A stretch of 64,000 nucleotides of DNA from Bacillus_AB infantis_C (GTDB taxonomy: Bacteria > Bacillota > Bacilli > Bacillales > Cytobacillaceae). The stretch lies in assembly GCF_050107595.1 (NCBI RefSeq), contig NZ_JBNILH010000001.1, positions 496,001 through 560,000 on the forward strand. The letters run 5' to 3'. This document shows positions 17,124 through 25,745 of this stretch, one piece after another. Every line of letters begins with the position of its first letter. Position 1 is the stretch's first letter. A program made the translations under genes and the position numbers. The notes beneath the pieces are model-generated. The model saw only the letters and a program-made list of their open reading frames with translations. It was not told the origin of the DNA and made no database searches.

Positions 17124-18152
17124 ATGATGAAACCATTCATGCCGCAGCTTGTATATATTGAACCGAAAGCACTCGAGTATCCTTTGGGGAAGGAGCTGAA
17201 GGAAAAATTTGAGGAGCTTGGCATTGAAATACGCGAAACCACTTCCCATAACCAGGTGCGCGGCATACCGGGGAATAATGAGCTTCAGCAGTATCGGAAT
17301 GCAAAATCTACACTCGTAGTAGGAATCAGGAGAACGCTAAAATTTGATACGTCCAAGCCGTCTGCTGAGTATGCAATCCCGCTGGCAACTGGATGCATGG
17401 GGCATTGCCATTACTGCTATCTGCAGACAACCCTTGGGAGCAAGCCGTATATCCGCACATATGTAAACCTTGAGGATATCTTTGCCCAGGCTGAAAAATA
17501 TATGGAGGAGCGGGCGCCTGAAGTCACCCGATTTGAAGCTGCCTGTACCTCGGATATTGTAGGGCTGGACCATTTAACACACTCATTGAAAAAGACAATT
17601 GAATTCATTGGCGGTACAGAGTATGGAAGACTCCGCTTTGTAACTAAGTACCATCATGTTGACCATCTGCTCGATGCCAGGCATAACGGCAAAACAAGAT
17701 TCCGTTTCAGCGTCAATTCGCGATATGTGATCAAGAATTTTGAACCAGGCACATCCACTTTCGATGAACGGCTCGAAGCGGCCAGGAAGGTTGCAGGGGC
17801 AGGATATCCATTAGGCTTTATCGTTGCGCCGATCTATCTTCATGAAAACTGGAAGGAAGGCTATTATGAGCTTTTTGAAAGGCTGAAGCAGTCGCTCGAT
17901 GGCATAGAACTGAAAGATCTCACTTTTGAACTTATTCAGCACCGTTTCACAAAGCCTGCCAAGAAGGTCATTGAAAAACGCTATCCGAAAACAAAGCTTG
18001 AAATGGATGAGGAAAAGCGGAAATATAAGTGGGGCCGCTACGGAATAGGAAAATATGTATACCAGAATGATGAAGCAAAGGAAATGGAAGAAACCATTCG
18101 AAGCTATGTCCACTCCTTTTTTCCAGAAGCAGAAGTCCAGTATTTTACGTAA
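17124..18152 (+). CDS. splB: Spore photoproduct lyase SplB
   Basis: SplB is a radical-SAM enzyme that directly reverses the thymine dimer formed by UV in dormant-spore DNA (spore photoproduct). It is 342 aa, the B. subtilis length. The iron-sulfur motif CMGHCHYC (C91, C95, C98) and the downstream cysteine in FEAACTSDIVG (near 141-142) required for turnover are present. ATG 17124 was chosen. A GTG reading from 17076 has extra residues without family support. The regulatory gene splA, which precedes splB in B. subtilis, is absent here, and repeat locus A lies upstream instead. Confidence 0.95.
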   Translation: MMKPFMPQLVYIEPKALEYPLGKELKEKFEELGIEIRETTSHNQVRGIPGNNELQQYRNAKSTLVVGIRRTLKFDTSKPSAEYAIPLATGCMGHCHYCYLQTTLGSKPYIRTYVNLEDIFAQAEKYMEERAPEVTRFEAACTSDIVGLDHLTHSLKKTIEFIGGTEYGRLRFVTKYHHVDHLLDARHNGKTRFRFSVNSRYVIKNFEPGTSTFDERLEAARKVAGAGYPLGFIVAPIYLHENWKEGYYELFERLKQSLDGIELKDLTFELIQHRFTKPAKKVIEKRYPKTKLEMDEEKRKYKWGRYGIGKYVYQNDEAKEMEETIRSYVHSFFPEAEVQYFT

Positions 18153-18254
18153 TCTGATATTTTATCCTGAATAATTAATTTGTCCGCCGTACTATTTTTG
18201 CAGCTGCCCGATTAAAGATGTATCAAGCAGGTATCATCGACGGGAGTGGCTTGC

Positions 18255-19142
18255 ATGTATATAGACGGCGTTTTTTCAGGCGGCGGCATTAAAGGCTTTG
18301 CGCTGATCGGTGCTTTGGAGGTCATTGAGGAGAAAGGATTCCGCTTTGAAAGGGTGGCCGGCACGAGCGCTGGCTCCATTGTGGCCGGACTTTCTGCTGC
18401 AGGATACACAAGCAGGGAATTGTTTGAGCTGATGAATGAACTTGATTTGAAGAAGCTGCTGGATGCCAGGAGGACACTGCTGCCTTTTTCGGCAGCTAAG
18501 TGGCTGCTTTTGTATTGGCGCCTTGGATTGTACAAGGGAAACGAGCTGGAGAAGTGGATTGCAGAAAAGCTTGCCGCAAGGGGGATCCGTACATTTGGCG
18601 ATCTTGCACCCCAGAAGCTCAGGGTTATTGCATCAGATCTGACGAACGGCCGGCTTGTCGTACTTCCGGATGATTTAATGAGCTATGGGGTCGACCCTGG
18701 CCGATTCTCAGTAGCGAAGGCTATCCGGATGAGCTGCAGTCTGCCTTATTTTTTTGAACCGGTCAAACTGAAGTCATTTGAAGGGGAAACAAGTCTCTTA
18801 GTTGATGGAGGAGTGCTGAGCAATTTTCCGATGTGGCTTTTTGATAAGGAAAATGTTAAAAAGGTCCGGCCAGTACTTGGGATCAAGCTGAGCCATGATG
18901 TCTTGAACAGGGAGAAAAATAAAATCAATAATGCGATCCAGCTGTATGAGGCACTCTTTGAGACAATGAAGGATGCCCATGACGCACGCTATATTTCCCG
19001 GAAGCACGCAAAAAATATCATCTTTGTTCCGACAGAAGGCATCGTCTCTACAGAATTTGGCCTTACCGCTGAAAGAAAAGAAGAGCTGCTGGAGCTTGGG
19101 AGGCGGTCAGCGAGGAAGTTCTTCTCTTTATGGACATACTGA
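18255..19142 (+). CDS. yqhO: Patatin-like phospholipase family protein YqhO
   Basis: This 295-aa patatin-fold hydrolase has all catalytic elements: the oxyanion motif GGGIKG (near residue 10), the nucleophile GTSAGS (serine near 38-39), and the dyad aspartate DGG in LLVDGGVLSNFP. No signal peptide is visible, so it probably acts on lipids at the inner face of the membrane. The natural substrate is unknown. ATG 18255 follows GGGAGTGG. The gene order lipM-yqhO-yqhP-yqhQ matches B. subtilis apart from the nrdJ/splB insertion. Confidence 0.9.
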   Translation: MYIDGVFSGGGIKGFALIGALEVIEEKGFRFERVAGTSAGSIVAGLSAAGYTSRELFELMNELDLKKLLDARRTLLPFSAAKWLLLYWRLGLYKGNELEKWIAEKLAARGIRTFGDLAPQKLRVIASDLTNGRLVVLPDDLMSYGVDPGRFSVAKAIRMSCSLPYFFEPVKLKSFEGETSLLVDGGVLSNFPMWLFDKENVKKVRPVLGIKLSHDVLNREKNKINNAIQLYEALFETMKDAHDARYISRKHAKNIIFVPTEGIVSTEFGLTAERKEELLELGRRSARKFFSLWTY

Positions 19143-19149
19143 GGGAATG

Positions 19150-19233
19150 AAAAAGCACTGCCTAAATTGGCAGTGCCTTCCAATGGCCGGCTGTGTACAG
19201 CCGGCAATGAGCTTGAAATAACAGCCCCGGTCA
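19150..19233. other. Intergenic hairpins between convergent yqhO and yqhP
   Basis: Two perfect stems are visible, GCACTGCC/GGCAGTGC near 19155-19179 and the palindrome GCCGGCTGTGTACAGCCGGC near 19186-19205. Neither has a strong T run, so termination is uncertain. On the minus strand nothing else is visible before yqhP ends. Confidence 0.5.
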
Positions 19234-19605
19234 TCAGAGAGTGGCCCGGTTCTTTTTTTTGCCTTTTTTCCCGTCAATGACGGTTAAATGAGATGGAGAT
19301 TTGCGAGCTTTTGTTTTCCTTAAGGATGTGAGCGAACCGACACTTGCCTTCCTGGTGCTGGCAGGTTCTTTCTGATATTTCCTTTTAGATTTCTTAGCTG
19401 CTTTAACAAATGCCTGCTGCTCTTTTTTCATAGGGCCAGCTTTGTAGAAACGGCGAAACAGAAAATATACGGCAGCACCAATGAGGGCTATTACGGCTAT
19501 GCTCTGCAAAAAACCGGCAGGGTCGTTTACCAATCTGCCTATTATTCCGATTATTGCGAGGCCGATGAGGCCGGCAACAATATACAATGAAGTCCGGTTA
19601 TTCAA
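19234..19605 (-). CDS. yqhP: SA1362/YqhP family membrane protein
   Basis: This 123-aa protein has two N-terminal transmembrane helices (about residues 8-27 and 35-53) and a strongly basic, lysine-rich cytoplasmic tail. It matches the YqhP/SA1362 family of unknown function. The start is TTG 19605. The GTG at 19614 lies inside the ribosome site AGGGAGGTGG. It lies 56 bp downstream of yqhQ on the same strand and is probably co-transcribed with it. Confidence 0.85.
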   Translation of the reverse strand: MNNRTSLYIVAGLIGLAIIGIIGRLVNDPAGFLQSIAVIALIGAAVYFLFRRFYKAGPMKKEQQAFVKAAKKSKRKYQKEPASTRKASVGSLTSLRKTKARKSPSHLTVIDGKKGKKKNRATL

Positions 19606-19661
19606 AAAAGCCACCTCCCTATGAGCATGATGAGCATTTTCACTTGCTTTTAAACTATATC

Positions 19662-20606
19662 TTATACAATTTCTTCTGTTTTATTAGTGTCCTCGGTTTC
19701 CTTTTCCTTTTTTAACAGTTCGTTAAACGAAAGAATGGCAACTTCTGTCTGTTTATCATCCGGTTCTTTGGTCGTCAATAGCTGAAGCCAGAGTCCGGGA
19801 AGGCCGAGCCATTTCAGGACAGGCACATGCCTGACCTTATTCGTCAGCTGCAGGACCTCAAATGAAATGCCGAGAACGGCGGGAATCAGGGCTAGGCGGT
19901 TTAAAATCCTGACCCAAAGCGGATCCGTCGGCACAAACATATAAATGAAAACGCCGACAATGACGGTAAAGAGGATAAAGCTGCTGCCGCAGCGATAATG
20001 GAGTCTGGACTGGGCCTGAACATTTTCGACCGTCAGCTCCTTGCCGTTCTCAAAAGCATTTATTACTTTATGCTCTGCACCATGATACTGAAACACCCGT
20101 CTGATAATCGGGGTCAATGAAACGAAATAAATATAGCCAAGGAGAAGAATGAGCTTGAAAAATCCTTCTACCAATACCTGTGCAAAATCGCTTGGAAAAA
20201 CCGGCTTTGTCAAGGCCGCCAGGAATACGGGAACAAGGGTGAAGATAAATTTTCCAAACAGGAAGGAAATGACCCCGATGGCTGCCACGCCGAGCCACAT
20301 GGTGAGCTTGGATGGCTCCTGTTCTTTTAAGGTATGATCCTCGCTTGGATCAAGATCAAATCTCTCTGTTGAGAAATTCAAGTGTTTCGAACCGTTCGCA
20401 CTGGCTTCAATGATTGCTGCTATCCCTCTCAGAAAGGGGATTTTCTTGATTGTCCGGAGGGATGGGTTTGATTTTCTCGGCAGATGGAAGTATTCGATAG
20501 ATTCATCCTTCCTTCTGACAGCTGTAACATAATGATGCTTGCCGCCAAACATGACGCCTTCAACAACTGCCTGGCCGCCATAAACGGGCTTTTGATCTTT
20601 AGACAT
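19662..20606 (-). CDS. yqhQ: DUF1385 membrane protein YqhQ
   Basis: This is a 314-aa integral membrane protein of the DUF1385 family. Its N-terminal half starts with the conserved VYGGQAVVEGVMFGGKHHY, followed by four or five transmembrane segments. The diagnostic motif FQYHGAEHKVINAFE is in the middle and RCGSSFILF follows. The function is unknown. The His and Glu residues in HGAEHK look like a metal or catalytic site. It starts at ATG 20606 and is transcribed toward yqhP, divergent from yqhR. Confidence 0.9.
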   Translation of the reverse strand: MSKDQKPVYGGQAVVEGVMFGGKHHYVTAVRRKDESIEYFHLPRKSNPSLRTIKKIPFLRGIAAIIEASANGSKHLNFSTERFDLDPSEDHTLKEQEPSKLTMWLGVAAIGVISFLFGKFIFTLVPVFLAALTKPVFPSDFAQVLVEGFFKLILLLGYIYFVSLTPIIRRVFQYHGAEHKVINAFENGKELTVENVQAQSRLHYRCGSSFILFTVIVGVFIYMFVPTDPLWVRILNRLALIPAVLGISFEVLQLTNKVRHVPVLKWLGLPGLWLQLLTTKEPDDKQTEVAILSFNELLKKEKETEDTNKTEEIV

Positions 20607-20848
20607 ATATGTAACACCAACCTATTGTGTACTGGGCCGAAACAGCATATTGAAAAAAGTGGATCGTGCCTGCAAGGCACTTTTTGCATAAGCTGAATGT
20701 ACCTATATTTATTCTACTAAAAAACGGATAAAACCTCTAGAGCTGAGCAAAAGTAAGGTTTTTTCCCGCGGCAGATGAACCTTCAATTTTTGGTTTAGTT
20801 GTGATTGAAAAAATAACCATGGGCATACTAAGCAATGGAGGTGGAAAA

Positions 20849-21364
20849 ATGAAGGAAGAACATGAAAAGCTTGAACAAAATCAGAGGGAAAAGCCGATGT
20901 CCTTCATGGCTATGGTCATCATCACTGGATTTGTCGGGGGAGTGCTTTGGAGCGGGCTGGCTTACCTGGCTTACGTTTTTAACCTGACTGAAATCCATCC
21001 GAGGGTTATCCTGGAGCCATGGGCTATAGGGGGATGGAAGAAGACGTGGCTTGGTACGGTCATTTCGCTTGTATTCATCGGGATTGTCTCCATCGGGGCA
21101 GCAATCATCTATTATGCCCTGCTTAGAAAGATCAAAAGCATCTTTGCGGGGGCAGCCTACGGAATTGCACTTTTCCTGCTGGTCTTTCTTGTGCTGAATC
21201 CCATTTTTCCAGGCATAAGCCCGCTGAGGGACCTGGATAAAAATACAATCATTGCCTCTGTCTGTTTTTATATTCTTTATGGAGTATTCGTCGGCTTCTC
21301 CATTTCTTATGAAGAAAATGAGATCAGGTTCAGGGAAGATAAGGAAAAAGAAGCTGCAACATAA
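20849..21364 (+). CDS. yqhR: YqhR family membrane protein
   Basis: This 171-aa polytopic membrane protein has four predicted transmembrane helices (roughly residues 20-42, 70-95, 100-122, 130-152) and charged tails. It matches YqhR, a conserved Bacillus protein of unknown function. ATG 20849 follows GGAGGTGG. An earlier reading from 20801 lacks a ribosome site. It heads the plus-strand group yqhR-aroQ-papA-efp. Confidence 0.85.
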   Translation: MKEEHEKLEQNQREKPMSFMAMVIITGFVGGVLWSGLAYLAYVFNLTEIHPRVILEPWAIGGWKKTWLGTVISLVFIGIVSIGAAIIYYALLRKIKSIFAGAAYGIALFLLVFLVLNPIFPGISPLRDLDKNTIIASVCFYILYGVFVGFSISYEENEIRFREDKEKEAAT

Positions 21365-21441
21365 TATGGTTTCGGTGTGCTGCCGTTTTCAATTGTGATA
21401 GAATGTTCTTATGGACATTCTTTTTTCACGGGAGCCTGATT

Positions 21442-21882
21442 ATGACAAAAATACTACTATTAAACGGGCCGAACCTGAATATGCTGGGCAAGCGGGAGCC
21501 CGGTATTTATGGAGAGACCACACTGAAGCAGCTGGAAGAGCGGATTGCAGAGCTGGCCCGCGAATACGGGGCAGAACTGGAAGCCTGCCAGTCCAATCAT
21601 GAAGGGGTGCTTATCGACAAGCTTTACGAAGCGAACGAAGCCGGAGTCGATGGCGTGATCTTTAATCCCGGGGCATTTACACATTACAGCTACAGCCTCC
21701 GGGACTGCATAGCAGGCATAAGCGTGCCTGTCATCGAAGTACATATATCGAATATCCATGCCCGTGAGCCATTCCGCCATGTGTCTGTCACAGCAGTGGT
21801 TACGGCGGGTCAGATCGTCGGCTTGGGGCTCAAGGGATATGAGCTGGCATTTGCCGCACTACTGGAAAAGGGGAGAAATTAG
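21442..21882 (+). CDS. aroQ: 3-Dehydroquinate dehydratase, type II
   Basis: This enzyme converts 3-dehydroquinate to 3-dehydroshikimate in the chorismate pathway. It is 146 aa, typical of the small dodecameric type II enzyme. Conserved elements are LNGPNLNMLGKREPGIYG (with the catalytic tyrosine), QSNHEG, FNPGAFTHYS and VHISNIHAREPFRHVS (with the catalytic histidine and substrate-binding arginine). ATG 21442 follows CGGGAG. It ends 1 bp before papA, so the two are coupled. Confidence 0.95.
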   Translation: MTKILLLNGPNLNMLGKREPGIYGETTLKQLEERIAELAREYGAELEACQSNHEGVLIDKLYEANEAGVDGVIFNPGAFTHYSYSLRDCIAGISVPVIEVHISNIHAREPFRHVSVTAVVTAGQIVGLGLKGYELAFAALLEKGRN

Positions 21883-21883
21883 G

Positions 21884-22945
21884 ATGGAGAAACTACAGAA
21901 GCTTCGCGCCGCATTTGGACAGCATTCAATTGATGGGATGCTGGTTACAAGCAATTATAACAGAAGATATTTAACCGGTTTCACCGGCTCTGCAGGACTG
22001 GTGCTGATCAGCGGGGAAAAAGCACAGTTCATCACCGATTTCCGCTATGTCGAACAGGCGGGGAAGCAGTGTGAAGGATTTGAAATCGTTCAGCATTCAG
22101 GCAATATCGTTGAAGAGGCGGCCAGGCAGGCCAGGAATCTTGGGATCCAGAAGCTTGGCTTTGAGCAGGAACATGTATCATTTGCCTCCTTCAAAGCCTA
22201 TGAAGCAGCAGTGGAAGCAGAGCTTGTTCCAGTAAGCGGAGCAATTGAAAAGTTACGCTTGATTAAGACGGATTCAGAGATTAAGATATTAAAGGAAGCT
22301 GCGAGCATTGCCGACAAGGCATATACTCATATTCTGGACTATATACGCCCCGGCAGGACAGAGCTGGAGGTTTCGAATGAACTGGAATTCTTTATGAGAA
22401 AAGCAGGTGCAGCCTCTTCTTCTTTTGACATCATTGTTGCTTCCGGATACAGATCTGCCCTTCCGCACGGAGTGGCAAGCGATAAGGTGATTGAAAAAGG
22501 GGACATGGTTACACTTGATTTCGGCGCCTATTATAATGGCTATGTATCCGACATTACCCGCACCCTTGCTGTGGGTGAGCCGGACAGCAAGCTGAAGGAC
22601 ATATACCATATTGTCCTTGAAGCACAGCTGAAGGGGCTCGAGGGCATCAAACCGGGCATTTCCGGTAAGGAAGCCGACGCCCTTACGCGCGACCATATCA
22701 GCAGCAAAGGCTATGGCGAGTATTTCGGCCATTCCACAGGACATGGAATCGGGCTTGAGGTCCACGAGGGGCCTGGGCTTGCATCCAGATCTGATGTCAT
22801 TCTTGAAGAAGGAATGGTTGTTACAGTCGAACCAGGCATCTATATCCCTGGGCTAGGCGGGGTGCGCATTGAGGATGATACAATCATTACTAAGGACCAT
22901 AACGAAAAGCTGACTCATTCAACTAAAGAACTAATCATTCTGTAA
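21884..22945 (+). CDS. papA: Xaa-Pro aminopeptidase (M24B) PapA/YqhT
   Basis: This metallopeptidase of the M24 'pita-bread' family removes N-terminal residues before proline. It is 353 aa, as in B. subtilis. Metal ligands are visible as LDFGAYYNG (Asp), SDITRT (Asp), GHGIGLEVHE (His), TVEPGIY (Glu) and VRIEDD (Glu). An N-terminal creatinase-like domain occupies about residues 1-125. It lies between aroQ and efp. The family preference for Xaa-Pro peptides is known, and a role in turnover of proline peptides is inferred. Confidence 0.93.
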   Translation: MEKLQKLRAAFGQHSIDGMLVTSNYNRRYLTGFTGSAGLVLISGEKAQFITDFRYVEQAGKQCEGFEIVQHSGNIVEEAARQARNLGIQKLGFEQEHVSFASFKAYEAAVEAELVPVSGAIEKLRLIKTDSEIKILKEAASIADKAYTHILDYIRPGRTELEVSNELEFFMRKAGAASSSFDIIVASGYRSALPHGVASDKVIEKGDMVTLDFGAYYNGYVSDITRTLAVGEPDSKLKDIYHIVLEAQLKGLEGIKPGISGKEADALTRDHISSKGYGEYFGHSTGHGIGLEVHEGPGLASRSDVILEEGMVVTVEPGIYIPGLGGVRIEDDTIITKDHNEKLTHSTKELIIL

Positions 22946-22969
22946 TTGCATATTAGGAGGACATAACAC

Positions 22970-23527
22970 ATGATTTCTGTAAATGATTTTCGTACAGGAT
23001 TGACCATCGAAGTAGATAACGGCATTTGGAGAGTAATGGATTTCCAGCATGTTAAGCCAGGGAAAGGCGCAGCGTTTGTTCGTTCAAAGCTCCGCAATCT
23101 CCGAACCGGCGCTATCCAGGAAAAAACTTTCCGTGCCGGCGAGAAGGTAGGAAAGGCCCAGATTGACAACCGCAGGATGCAATATTTGTATGCAAGCGGG
23201 GATCAGCACGTATTCATGGACAACGAGTCCTACGAGCAAATTGAACTGCCTGAAAACTCAATCGAGTATGAGCTGAAGTTCCTGAAAGAAAATATGGAAG
23301 TACAGATCATGATGTATCAGGGAGAAACGCTTGGTGTTGAACTTCCAAACACTGTTGAGCTTGAAGTGACAGAAACTGAGCCTGGAATCAAAGGTGATAC
23401 TGCTTCTGGCGGAACTAAGCCTGCCACACTTGAAACAGGCCTGATTGTACAGGTTCCTTTCTTCATCAACCAGGGAGATGTGCTGATCATCAACACAACT
23501 GAAAGCTCTTATGTATCCAGGGCATAA
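22970..23527 (+). CDS. efp: Translation elongation factor P
   Basis: EF-P relieves ribosome stalling at polyproline stretches. It is 185 aa with the KOW-like N-terminal domain and two OB domains. The loop VKPGKGAAF places lysine 32 at the position that is 5-aminopentanol-modified in B. subtilis. The OB III ending ETGLIVQVPFFINQGD is normal. ATG 22970 follows TTAGGAGG. Being next to a proline aminopeptidase is conserved in Bacillus. Confidence 0.97.
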   Translation: MISVNDFRTGLTIEVDNGIWRVMDFQHVKPGKGAAFVRSKLRNLRTGAIQEKTFRAGEKVGKAQIDNRRMQYLYASGDQHVFMDNESYEQIELPENSIEYELKFLKENMEVQIMMYQGETLGVELPNTVELEVTETEPGIKGDTASGGTKPATLETGLIVQVPFFINQGDVLIINTTESSYVSRA

Positions 23528-23539
23528 TCGGTGAAAAGG

Positions 23540-23576
23540 AATACCCGCATGGCTTCAGGCCGGCGGGTATTTTTTA
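23540..23576 (+). terminator. Terminator after efp
   Basis: AATACCCGC pairs with GCGGGTATT around a short loop and is followed by a T run. Confidence 0.88.
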
Positions 23577-23838
23577 TTGCATCCAGTTAAAGTTTCCTTC
23601 CGGTTGTCCCCGGAGATTGATCGGTATTCCCCGGGTTATTATATTCCGGGTCAGAGGATGCCTGCTTCCTGTTGCTTTTTGTTCCGCCAAGATACTGATC
23701 CAGATCCCGCTGCTCTTTTAAAAATTTATCATGATTTTCATTTACCATTCAGTAGCCATCCTTTCGGTCCTCTATTTGCCGCGCTCTCTTTAGTATGTGC
23801 TATTCTACTCCAGCATATGAAAAAATGGCTTAAAGCTA

Positions 23839-23867
23839 TTGCCTTTTTGGTAATGTTATTGTAATAT
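23839..23867 (+). promoter_or_regulatory. Sigma-A promoter before the 6S-like RNA
   Basis: TTGCCT (23839-23844), a 17-bp spacer, and TAATAT (23862-23867) form a plausible promoter. It would start transcription near 23874, at the base of the RNA's closing stem. An overlapping TATAAT at 23865-23870 is an alternative -10. Confidence 0.55.
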
Positions 23868-23874
23868 AATTATT

Positions 23875-24065
23875 GCAAGCTGCGTTGTTCGTTTGTATAT
23901 GAAGTTTCAACCTTTATGTAGTAATAGGGAGCCCTATATCGGAATCAGGACGGCATGCCTCTGCATGGAGGACATACGGAAAGAATTCCTGCGGACACCC
24001 ACCTGTTGGAGCAGGTTTGAAACTCCATATAAATCGGCGGCAACTGCGGCCCTAATAAGGTTATC
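23875..24065 (+). ncRNA. ssrS: Probable 6S RNA
   Basis: This is a 190-nt non-coding stretch with its own promoter and terminator. The ends pair into a long rod. GCTGC-GTTG (23879-23887) pairs with CAAC-T-GCGGC (24041-24050), an asymmetric loop TTCG/CGGCGG follows, then TTTG/TAAA and GTTTCAA (23904-23910) with TTGAAAC (24017-24023). The closing stem with GTTGTTCG on the 5' side and CGGCGGCAAC on the 3' side resembles the conserved end of bacterial 6S RNA (E. coli GATGTTCG...CGGCGGCATC). The middle contains a mostly unpaired region, as expected for the open-promoter mimic, and an ACCTG/CAGGT hairpin. 6S RNA binds housekeeping RNA polymerase in stationary phase. The identity is an inference from structure. 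Confidence 0.65.
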
Positions 24066-24067
24066 CC

Positions 24068-24099
24068 AAAGCAATGGCCAATCGGCTGTTGCTTTTTTT
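24068..24099 (+). terminator. Terminator of the 6S-like RNA
   Basis: AAGCAATGGCC pairs with GGCTGTTGCTT around AATC, followed by seven T. It overlaps the last codon and stop of the convergent SIMPL-domain gene. Confidence 0.85.
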
Positions 24100-24763
24100 A
24101 ATAAACAAACTCCGCTGTCACATAGGCAGTAATTTCCGTAGTGCCAGGTTCTATTGAAGTACCAGCGGCCGCACTTTTGACAAACTGGCCGGCTTCCCAT
24201 GGTATTGGCTGGCCGGGGGCAATGTTTCCTTCAGTGACTGACACTGGTGTTTTAACCAGCTGTACATTCAGAGTTTTTGCGATGACAGAAGCCTTCTCAT
24301 AGGCATCAATGACTGCGAGAGACAATGCCTGCTTCTGCCACTTTCCATCGTCCGCTAAAAGCCTGACAGAAGAAATGATATTTGCTCCATTTTCTGCAGC
24401 AGTATCCAATACCCTGCCGGCAGCTTCAACAGGCGATACAATCACCCTCAATAAATGCTCTGCTTTATATCCTCTGAAAATCTGCTTGCCATCCTGAAAA
24501 TCATATTGCGGAAAAACGGAATAGTCCTTTGTCTGGATGTTTTCTTCCGGTATCCCAATCCTGATCAATCCAGCCTTTATACCGGCGATTGTATGGGCGG
24601 CTTCAGCTTGTGCCTCTGCCAAGGAACTGCTTTCGGCTGATACGCCAAAGATAGTTTCCGCCTTATTCGGCTTTGCCTCGACAGTTCCCTTTCCTGCAAC
24701 CCTGATCGTATTCCGGCCCTGTTTCTGTACGGGCTGTCCTGATATTCCATGATTTTTATACAT
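24098..24763 (-). CDS. SIMPL-domain (DUF541) protein
   Basis: This is a 221-aa protein of the SIMPL/YggE type. It begins with a short polar segment, then the characteristic NTIRVAGKGTVEAKPNKAET strand, a central helical part (AEAQAEAAHTIAGIKAGLI), the IQTKDYSVFPQYDF segment and a C-terminal VTAYVTAEFVY-like strand. Members occur in stress and cell-surface contexts, but the biochemical role is unclear. No signal peptide is visible, unlike many homologues. ATG 24763 follows AGGAGAG. B. subtilis has yqhV in this gap, which I do not find. Confidence 0.75.
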   Translation of the reverse strand: MYKNHGISGQPVQKQGRNTIRVAGKGTVEAKPNKAETIFGVSAESSSLAEAQAEAAHTIAGIKAGLIRIGIPEENIQTKDYSVFPQYDFQDGKQIFRGYKAEHLLRVIVSPVEAAGRVLDTAAENGANIISSVRLLADDGKWQKQALSLAVIDAYEKASVIAKTLNVQLVKTPVSVTEGNIAPGQPIPWEAGQFVKSAAAGTSIEPGTTEITAYVTAEFVY

Positions 24764-24832
24764 TTACTCTCCTCCCCAAAAGCTATTCTTTCTTTAAGTT
24801 ATTGGAGTATGCCGGGCGGCAGAACAAAATCA

Positions 24833-25558
24833 TCAACGAAAATACCGCCTGATTTTATCTGAGAGTTCTTCTTTTCTCTCCTCCAGCTGCCTGAAACGAT
24901 GTCCGTTTGCTCCTGATGGATGGGGAAATCCGTACAGGCAATTTTCAGGATTAATCAGTCCGATCTTAATCCATCCAGCCAATATGCTGTCTGCCGCTTT
25001 TCCCAGGGGGATGATCAGGGGGGAATCAAGCGGCATGATGTCAGTTTTGAGTGTTTCCTCAGCATAGCCAGTCAGAAAAGGGCTTTTGCTCAATTCGGGG
25101 CTATGGCCAGTATAGTTCATTCCTTTATAAAAAGCAGGATATTTCACAAGTGAGCATGTATGGAGGAGTGTATCCGCTTCGTGGAAAAGCATCATCGAAT
25201 GATCAAGTCCCATCCGCTCCGGCAGGCCGATGCTGTCCAGCATTTCCGCCAGATTTTTTCTCATGGGCCCTGAAAAGCGCCCTTCTGCTTTCACCCTCTT
25301 CAGCACCTCTGAGTCAGGAACCTTTCCAATCAAATGCCTTGCGAGCGTGATGCTTTTGTTCATTTGCGCCCATCCAGGCGTAATGCCAAGTATCAACACT
25401 TTAGCCCTGCTATTCACATATTCATTATGGGGCGAGTAATAGATCTGGAGAGCACCATATTCTTCAATCAGCAATCCTGGATGCAGCAGATCTTTTTTTG
25501 TATATATATTTTTAAAAGGAAGCTTCTGAATTTCCTCTTTATACCTAGTAAACAGCAT
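24833..25558 (-). CDS. Uracil-DNA-glycosylase-superfamily-like protein
   Basis: This is a 241-aa soluble protein I cannot assign to a named family. Two short motifs suggest the uracil-DNA-glycosylase fold: LILGITPGWAQM (compare the GxxPG water-activating motif) near residue 55, and FPHPSGANGHR (compare the HPS leucine-loop motif) near 212. Between them is a mostly helical region and LIIPLGKAAD, which resembles the central strand with a polar end in UDGs. Substrate and activity are unknown. ATG 25558 follows AAAGGAGAGG. It is monocistronic and lies upstream of spoIIIA on the opposite strand. Confidence 0.55.
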   Translation of the reverse strand: MLFTRYKEEIQKLPFKNIYTKKDLLHPGLLIEEYGALQIYYSPHNEYVNSRAKVLILGITPGWAQMNKSITLARHLIGKVPDSEVLKRVKAEGRFSGPMRKNLAEMLDSIGLPERMGLDHSMMLFHEADTLLHTCSLVKYPAFYKGMNYTGHSPELSKSPFLTGYAEETLKTDIMPLDSPLIIPLGKAADSILAGWIKIGLINPENCLYGFPHPSGANGHRFRQLEERKEELSDKIRRYFR

Positions 25559-25670
25559 ATTCCTCTCCTTTCCCTGCCATTATTCATGATACCCATATTT
25601 TCTGCTTGATAAAGAATCTCTTCCTTTGTTTCCACTGAATAATCCATTTATAGAAAAGGGACAAATATTG

Positions 25671-25698
25671 TCATATTGCTCCTGGAACGACATACATT
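25671..25698 (+). promoter_or_regulatory. Sigma-E promoter of the spoIIIA operon
   Basis: TCATATT (25671-25677), a 13-bp spacer, and CATACATT (25691-25698) match the mother-cell sigma-E consensus closely. The spoIIIA operon is known to be sigma-E dependent in B. subtilis. Confidence 0.8.
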
Positions 25699-25745
25699 TC
25701 TTAGTAGCGAAAATAAAAGACAGTAAAGCTATAAGGAGGATTTTT

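Noticed and set aside
23577..23864. 95-codon ORF after efp
   Set aside because: Low-complexity translation without a ribosome site or resemblance to YqhV. It overlaps the promoter of the 6S-like RNA.
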